Below are positions 29,722 through 33,026 of a stretch of 33,026 nt of DNA, piece after piece. The first letter of the stretch is position 1; every line of letters starts with the position of its first letter. Below the pieces are notes generated by a model. It saw nothing but the letters and a program-made list of their open reading frames with translations, did not search any database and was not told the origin of the DNA. This stretch comes from DASVXQ01 sp046727955. GTDB taxonomy: Bacteria; Actinomycetota; CALGFH01. Both the position numbers and the translations under genes were made by a program. The DNA lies in assembly GCA_046727955.1 (NCBI GenBank), contig JBKPDO010000305.1, positions 1 to 33,026 on the forward strand, in the 5' to 3' direction.

Positions 29722-30918
29722 GTGCCGGTCCGGTATGTCTCGACGCTTCCTCGGGGAGCCGAGCTGGTGGTCGTCGGCGGGGGGATCGTGGGGGCGGCCA
29801 CCGCCTTCTACGCCTCGCGAGCGGGGCTGCGCCCGCTGCTGCTGGAGCGGCGCCCGGCGCTCTGCTCCCTCACCACCGCGGTCGCAGCCGGCGGCTTCCG
29901 GCTCCAGCTCGAGACCGAAGAGCAGCTCCGCCTGGTCCGCGAATCGTCAGAGCTGTTTCTCGACTTCGCCGACGTCACCGGCCAGGCCGAGTACAGCCCG
30001 GGCGTGCGCCAGCAGGGCTACCTCTGGCTCACGACCAGTAAGGACGGCGCCGAGCGCCAGCGCCGCCTCGTCGCCGAGCAGCGCGGCTGGGGCGTCAGCG
30101 GTGTGGAGCTGCTCGGCGGCGACGACGCGCGCCAGGCATTCCCCTTCGCCGGTCCCCAGGTGGTGCAGGCGCGCTTCCGCGCCGAGGACGGCCTGCTCGA
30201 CCCGAAGGGCGCGACCATGGGGCTGGCGGCGGCCTCCGGCGCCCGGGTCGCGGTGGGCTGCGAGGTGGTCGGCCTGCGGCTCGAGGGCGGACGCGTGGTC
30301 GCGGTGGAGACAACCCTCGGCCGGGTAGGCGCGGACGCGGTCGTGATCGCGGCCGGGCCGTTCTCCGGCGAGGTCGCGCGCCTTGCCGGGATCGAGCTGC
30401 CGATCAGCACCGTGCGTAGGCAGAAGCTGGTCCTGCCGGAGGTGCCCGAGGTCCCCGCGACCGCGCCCATGACCGTCGACGACGACACCGGCGTGCACTG
30501 GCGTCCCGCCTTCCGCGGCGCGGCGCTGCTGTTCGCCGACCCGGCTACACGCCCCAGCCCGCCAAGCGAGGACGTCCCGCTGGACCACCGCTTCGTGTTC
30601 CAGCTCCTCGACCCCTCGAGCCCGGTCTCGGCGGCGCGGGTCACGCCATTCTGGCGCGACGTCTGGGCCGCCTGGTCGGTCCCCTGGATGCTGCAGGCCG
30701 GCCACTACACGATGACCCCCGACCACCGCCCGCTGATCGGCCACACCGCCATCGACGGACTGCTGGTCAACAGCGGCTACAGCGGCCGCGGGGTGATGGC
30801 CGGGCCCGCCGGGTCCAGACGGCTCGTGGATCTGCTCAGCGGCAAGGCCGCTGCCGCCGACAACCCCTTTCGGCCCGACCGGGCCTTCACCGAGCGCCCC
30901 GAAGTGGACATCCTGTAG
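29722..30918 (+). CDS. FAD-dependent amino-acid/sarcosine oxidase-type oxidoreductase
   Basis: About 398 residues of the DAO family. The FAD-binding motif is ELVVVGGGIVGAATAFYASR, with the end of the second strand LLLERR. Typical later features are AGGFRLQLETEEQLRLVRES, DAVVIAAGPFSGEVARLAGI and the C-terminal TPDHRPLIGHTAIDGLLVNS, GYSGRGVMAGPAGSRRLVDL. It resembles the beta subunit of sarcosine oxidase and glycine/D-amino-acid oxidases that oxidise secondary or primary amines. GTG 29722 was chosen because GAGGAGGG precedes it; ATG 29683 would add 13 residues. It stands alone, divergent from the LLM gene and followed by a terminator. Confidence 0.9.
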   Translation: MPVRYVSTLPRGAELVVVGGGIVGAATAFYASRAGLRPLLLERRPALCSLTTAVAAGGFRLQLETEEQLRLVRESSELFLDFADVTGQAEYSPGVRQQGYLWLTTSKDGAERQRRLVAEQRGWGVSGVELLGGDDARQAFPFAGPQVVQARFRAEDGLLDPKGATMGLAAASGARVAVGCEVVGLRLEGGRVVAVETTLGRVGADAVVIAAGPFSGEVARLAGIELPISTVRRQKLVLPEVPEVPATAPMTVDDDTGVHWRPAFRGAALLFADPATRPSPPSEDVPLDHRFVFQLLDPSSPVSAARVTPFWRDVWAAWSVPWMLQAGHYTMTPDHRPLIGHTAIDGLLVNSGYSGRGVMAGPAGSRRLVDLLSGKAAAADNPFRPDRAFTERPEVDIL

Positions 30919-30945
30919 CCCCCCGGCGGTTGGGGCCTGTTTGCA

Positions 30946-30979
30946 TTCGGGGGGGAGCCCGAGACGGCTCCCCCCCGAA
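30946..30979. terminator. Perfect 14-bp hairpin terminator
   Basis: TTCGGGGGGGAGCC at 30946-30959 and GGCTCCCCCCCGAA at 30966-30979 pair perfectly around CGAGAC. It lies 28 bp after the FAD oxidoreductase stop and faces the end of the convergent HxlR gene, so it may serve both. The remainder of 30980-31109 shows no gene. Confidence 0.8.
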
Positions 30980-31109
30980 ACCCCCCCATCGGGCACCTCG
31001 ACGTGATCCCTGGGTCGGGGGTCAGCACCGCGATCCGGCAGGGTCGCCGTGCCGCGGATCACCATTGCAACCAGGCCCTAGCAGCGACCGGCGGCGGCCG
31101 GGCGACGCC

Positions 31110-31583
31110 TCAGGCGAACCGCAGCTCGCCGGCCTCGTCGTCCTCGACCAGGCGGGCGCAGGTCGGGCAGTACCAGCGGGCCTCGAGCTGCGTGCCGCAC
31201 TCGAGGTGCTGCAGCGCCTCGCCGTCGCCGGAGCGCTGCGCACCCCACTGCGCGAGCAGGCGCAGCGCGCCCGCCAGCTCGCGACCAGCGCCGCTGAGCT
31301 GGTAGGCGAAGCGCGGGGGCCGCTCGGAATAGGGCTGGCCGACCACCAGCCCCCATCGCTCGAGCGCCTTCAGCCGCTGCGAGAGCACGTTGGAGGCGAT
31401 GCCCGGCAGCTCCTCCTGCAGGTCATTGAAGCGCCGCGGCCCGGCCAGCAGCGCCTCGACCACGAGCAGCGTCCAGCGGTCGCCCACCCGGACGACCGCT
31501 TCGTGCAGGGGCGACCCTGGATGCTCGTACAGGGGCGACCCTGGATGCTGGGCTGCCCTTTGGGGCTCTCGTACCTCCGACAT
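31110..31583 (-). CDS. HxlR-family transcriptional regulator with C-terminal zinc ribbon
   Basis: A 157-residue MarR/HxlR-like winged helix protein: VGDRWTLLVVEALLAGPRRF, NDLQEELPGIASNVLSQRLK, ALERWGLVVGQPYSERPPRF and YQLSGAGREL. A C-terminal extension (HLECGTQLEARWYCPTCARL) carries three cysteines and a histidine for a possible zinc ribbon. The N-terminal region contains HPGSPLYEHPGSPLHEA, a recent 24-bp tandem duplication that replaces the usual single start of the domain. It is divergent from the protease gene and has a palindromic operator between them. Confidence 0.9.
   Translation of the reverse strand: MSEVREPQRAAQHPGSPLYEHPGSPLHEAVVRVGDRWTLLVVEALLAGPRRFNDLQEELPGIASNVLSQRLKALERWGLVVGQPYSERPPRFAYQLSGAGRELAGALRLLAQWGAQRSGDGEALQHLECGTQLEARWYCPTCARLVEDDEAGELRFA
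31506..31549 (-). repeat. 24-bp tandem duplication in the HxlR gene
   Basis: CAGGGGCGACCCTGGATGCT occurs at 31506-31525 and 31530-31549 with a 24-bp period. It adds eight residues (HPGSPLYE) in frame just before the winged helix. Confidence 0.9.
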
Positions 31584-31626
31584 GGCCAGATCCTATCGTC
31601 TCGCGTTGCGGAACCATTGCATCGCT

Positions 31627-31651
31627 AGTAGCTTGCTATCTACAAGTTACT
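31627..31651. promoter_or_regulatory. Palindromic operator between HxlR and protease genes
   Basis: AGTAGCTTG at 31627-31635 and CAAGTTACT at 31643-31651 are inverse complements at eight of nine positions around a 7-bp spacer. AGTAACTTG/CAAGTTACT-type sites are the kind of operator used by HxlR regulators. It lies 43 bp upstream of the HxlR ATG and 47 bp upstream of the protease ATG, in the AT-rich part of a divergent intergenic region. Confidence 0.7.
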
Positions 31652-31698
31652 CGCCGGCCCGCGGAAGCGAGACGGCAGCAGGCTGCAGGAGGCGCAAG

Positions 31699-32613
31699 AT
31701 GAGCGTGCTTGAGGAGCTCGAGCAGGCGGTCGGTCAGGTCGCAAGCCAGGTTGGCCCCGCCGTGGTCGGGATTGGCCGGGGATGGGGACGTGGCTCCGGC
31801 GTGGTGGTGGCCGAGGGCAGAGTGGTCACCAATGCCCACAATCTGCGCGGTGACGAGGTCACCGTGGTGTTCGCCGACGGCCGCAGTGAGGTCGGGCGGG
31901 TCCAGGGAGCCGACGTCGACGGCGACCTGGCGGTGATCTCGGTCGACACCGCCGGCGTGACCCCGATCACCTGGGCAGACGGGGCTACACCGGTATCGGT
32001 CGGGGCAACGGTGGTGGCCCTCGCCAATCCGGGAGGCCGGCAGCGGGTGACCGTCGGGCTGGTCTCGGCGGTCGGCCGCGCGTTCAGCGGGCCGCGCGGC
32101 CGGCGCATCGCCGGGTCGATCGAGCACACCGCGCCACTCGGGCGCGGATCCTCGGGCGGACCGATCGTGAACCGCGCCGGTCAAGTGATCGGCCTGAACA
32201 CCCACCGGCTGGGCGACGGCTTCTACCTGGCCCTGCCCGCGGACGCCGAGCTGCGCACGCGGATCGAGGCGCTCGCCAGGGGCGAGGCTCCCCGGCGCGC
32301 CCGCCTCGGCGTCGGCATCGCCCCCGCCAGGGTGGCCAGGAGGCTGCGCCGCGCGGTCGGACTGCCGGAGCGCGAGGGCCTGCTGGTCAGAGTTGTCGAG
32401 CAGGACAGCCCCGCCGATCGGGCCGGGGTCCAGGCCGGCGACCTGATCGTCGCGGTCGACGGCCAGGCGGTCACCGATGCCGACCAGCTCTACCAGGCTC
32501 TCGACCGCCTGACCGGGGAGCGGCTGGCGCTGGGGATCGTCCGGGGGGTCGAGGAGCGCACCCTGACAGTCACCTTCGGCGAGGCCGCTCCGCGGGACGT
32601 CGGCTCGATCTGA
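31699..32613 (+). CDS. HtrA/DegP-like S1C serine protease with PDZ domain
   Basis: A 304-residue trypsin-like protease. The catalytic triad is visible: H47 in VVTNAHNLRG, D76 in DVDGDLAVISV and S152 in GRGSSGGPIVN. The PDZ domain covers about residues 205-295 (LGVGIAPARVARRLRRAVGL, SPADRAGVQAGDLIVAVDGQ). It has neither a signal peptide nor a membrane helix, unlike typical HtrA, so it should act in the cytoplasm. The ribosome site AGGAGG at 31687-31692 is six bases before the ATG. It shares the divergent, operator-containing region with the HxlR gene and may be controlled by it. Confidence 0.9.
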   Translation: MSVLEELEQAVGQVASQVGPAVVGIGRGWGRGSGVVVAEGRVVTNAHNLRGDEVTVVFADGRSEVGRVQGADVDGDLAVISVDTAGVTPITWADGATPVSVGATVVALANPGGRQRVTVGLVSAVGRAFSGPRGRRIAGSIEHTAPLGRGSSGGPIVNRAGQVIGLNTHRLGDGFYLALPADAELRTRIEALARGEAPRRARLGVGIAPARVARRLRRAVGLPEREGLLVRVVEQDSPADRAGVQAGDLIVAVDGQAVTDADQLYQALDRLTGERLALGIVRGVEERTLTVTFGEAAPRDVGSI

Positions 32614-32898
32614 GCCCGGCCTCCTCCACAGCCGCCGCCGGTCCCGTGACGGGCCGCCGCCCGCGAGCGGATAGATCCCTGGGGTGTATCTCCGCTCGTG
32701 GGTGGGCACCCCGGCCCGGCGGGGCCGGCGGCTCTTCCTCTCCCTTGGCCGGCGGCCGTGGCCGCCGGCGTTCCTCTCCCCACGGCTCCCCGCCGGCCGC
32801 CGGCCACGGCCGCGCCGGGCTCTCCCGGGGTGGGCTGGCTCTCCCGGGGTGGGGCGGCCATCGCTATAACGGGGTCGTCTCCGGGCAAATTGCCGGCG
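32614..32898. other. Non-coding, repeat-rich intergenic region
   Basis: No convincing gene is seen. GGCCGGCGGCCGTGGCC near 32750 is partly repeated in inverse orientation around 32795-32815 and can fold back. GGCTCTCCCGGGGTGGG-like sequence occurs twice in tandem near 32818-32853. Open frames here are low-complexity and GC-driven. Confidence 0.5.
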
Positions 32899-33026
32899 TC
32901 AGGAGCGGCGGCGGGAACGGGTCGCCAGGAGGCCGGCGGCGGCGAGCGCGGCGCCCGCCAGCAGCGGGCGGCGCCGGTCGGCGAGCGCCTGGGCGGCCGC
33001 GAGGTCGCCGCAGGCCCCGTGCACCC
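32899..33026 (-). CDS. Partial gene at window edge, C-terminal 41 residues
   Basis: The frame ending at 32899 is open to the window edge and encodes HGACGDLAAAQALADRRRPL, then LAGAALAAAGLLATRSRRRS. The Ala/Leu-rich stretch before a basic end looks like a C-terminal membrane anchor. All third positions are G or C. The family cannot be recognised from this piece, and it could also be a short GTG-started gene. Confidence 0.4.
   Translation of the reverse strand, partial: VHGACGDLAAAQALADRRRPLLAGAALAAAGLLATRSRRRS

Overview
The window is high-GC bacterial DNA, most likely from an actinomycete (phylum Actinomycetota), possibly an uncultured soil lineage. The main reasons are gene content and regulatory style: a BldC-type regulator, a WXG100 protein, an F420-type LLM oxidoreductase, a DUF1707 protein, the ImuA'/ImuB/DnaE2 mutasome, and LexA boxes of the form TCGAAC-N4-GTTCG(A/T). 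Several promoters also sit so close to their start codon that the transcripts should be leaderless. No rRNA, tRNA or CRISPR array was seen.

Layout. 1-580 is non-coding, with a likely unreliable homopolymer end. 0.6-9.3 kb holds housekeeping and stress genes: bldC-like regulator, anti-sigma kinase, RecB-type nuclease, PHP phosphatase, a small membrane protein, NUDIX hydrolase, Fpg glycosylase, DUF1707 protein, methyltransferase, an NfeD-like/flotillin pair and a TIGR01777 epimerase. 9.4-10.06 kb is a RHH/PIN toxin-antitoxin pair. 10.06-18.45 kb is a split SOS mutagenesis locus: dnaE2, then (after a LysR regulator, a small zinc-ribbon protein and a WXG100 protein) the operon imuA' - unknown 113-aa gene - imuB. 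dnaE2 and imuA' carry nearly identical LexA-controlled promoters.

18.48-21.89 kb is the most interesting part. Two nested transposons can be read base by base. Element A (18483-21894) has 14-bp perfect TGT...ACA terminal inverted repeats and a GCCAG target duplication. Element B (18555-20722) is inserted near A's left end, has about 48-51-bp inverted repeats and a CCTGG target duplication. Both have several copies of a subterminal motif (core GGACGATAGTTGGCGG), like the ends of Tn7-like elements. B carries a frameshifted TnsA-like endonuclease, a frameshifted companion gene and an acetyltransferase. A carries a metallophosphoesterase and no transposase. A third, solitary end of the same family lies at 22381-22427 and is fused to a 5'-truncated aminoglycoside phosphotransferase. 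Debris of a dienelactone hydrolase and a YcaQ-type winged-helix gene lies between.

23-33 kb is again ordinary chromosome: SDR oxidoreductase, a sigma factor with a large internal deletion coupled to a YCII gene, a DHFR-like protein, GNAT, a two-domain split-barrel protein, a YtxH-like protein, a small winged-helix protein, a methyltransferase with an apparent ATC start, an LLM oxidoreductase, a FAD oxidoreductase, an HxlR regulator with a palindromic operator, a cytoplasmic HtrA-like protease and the edge of a further gene.
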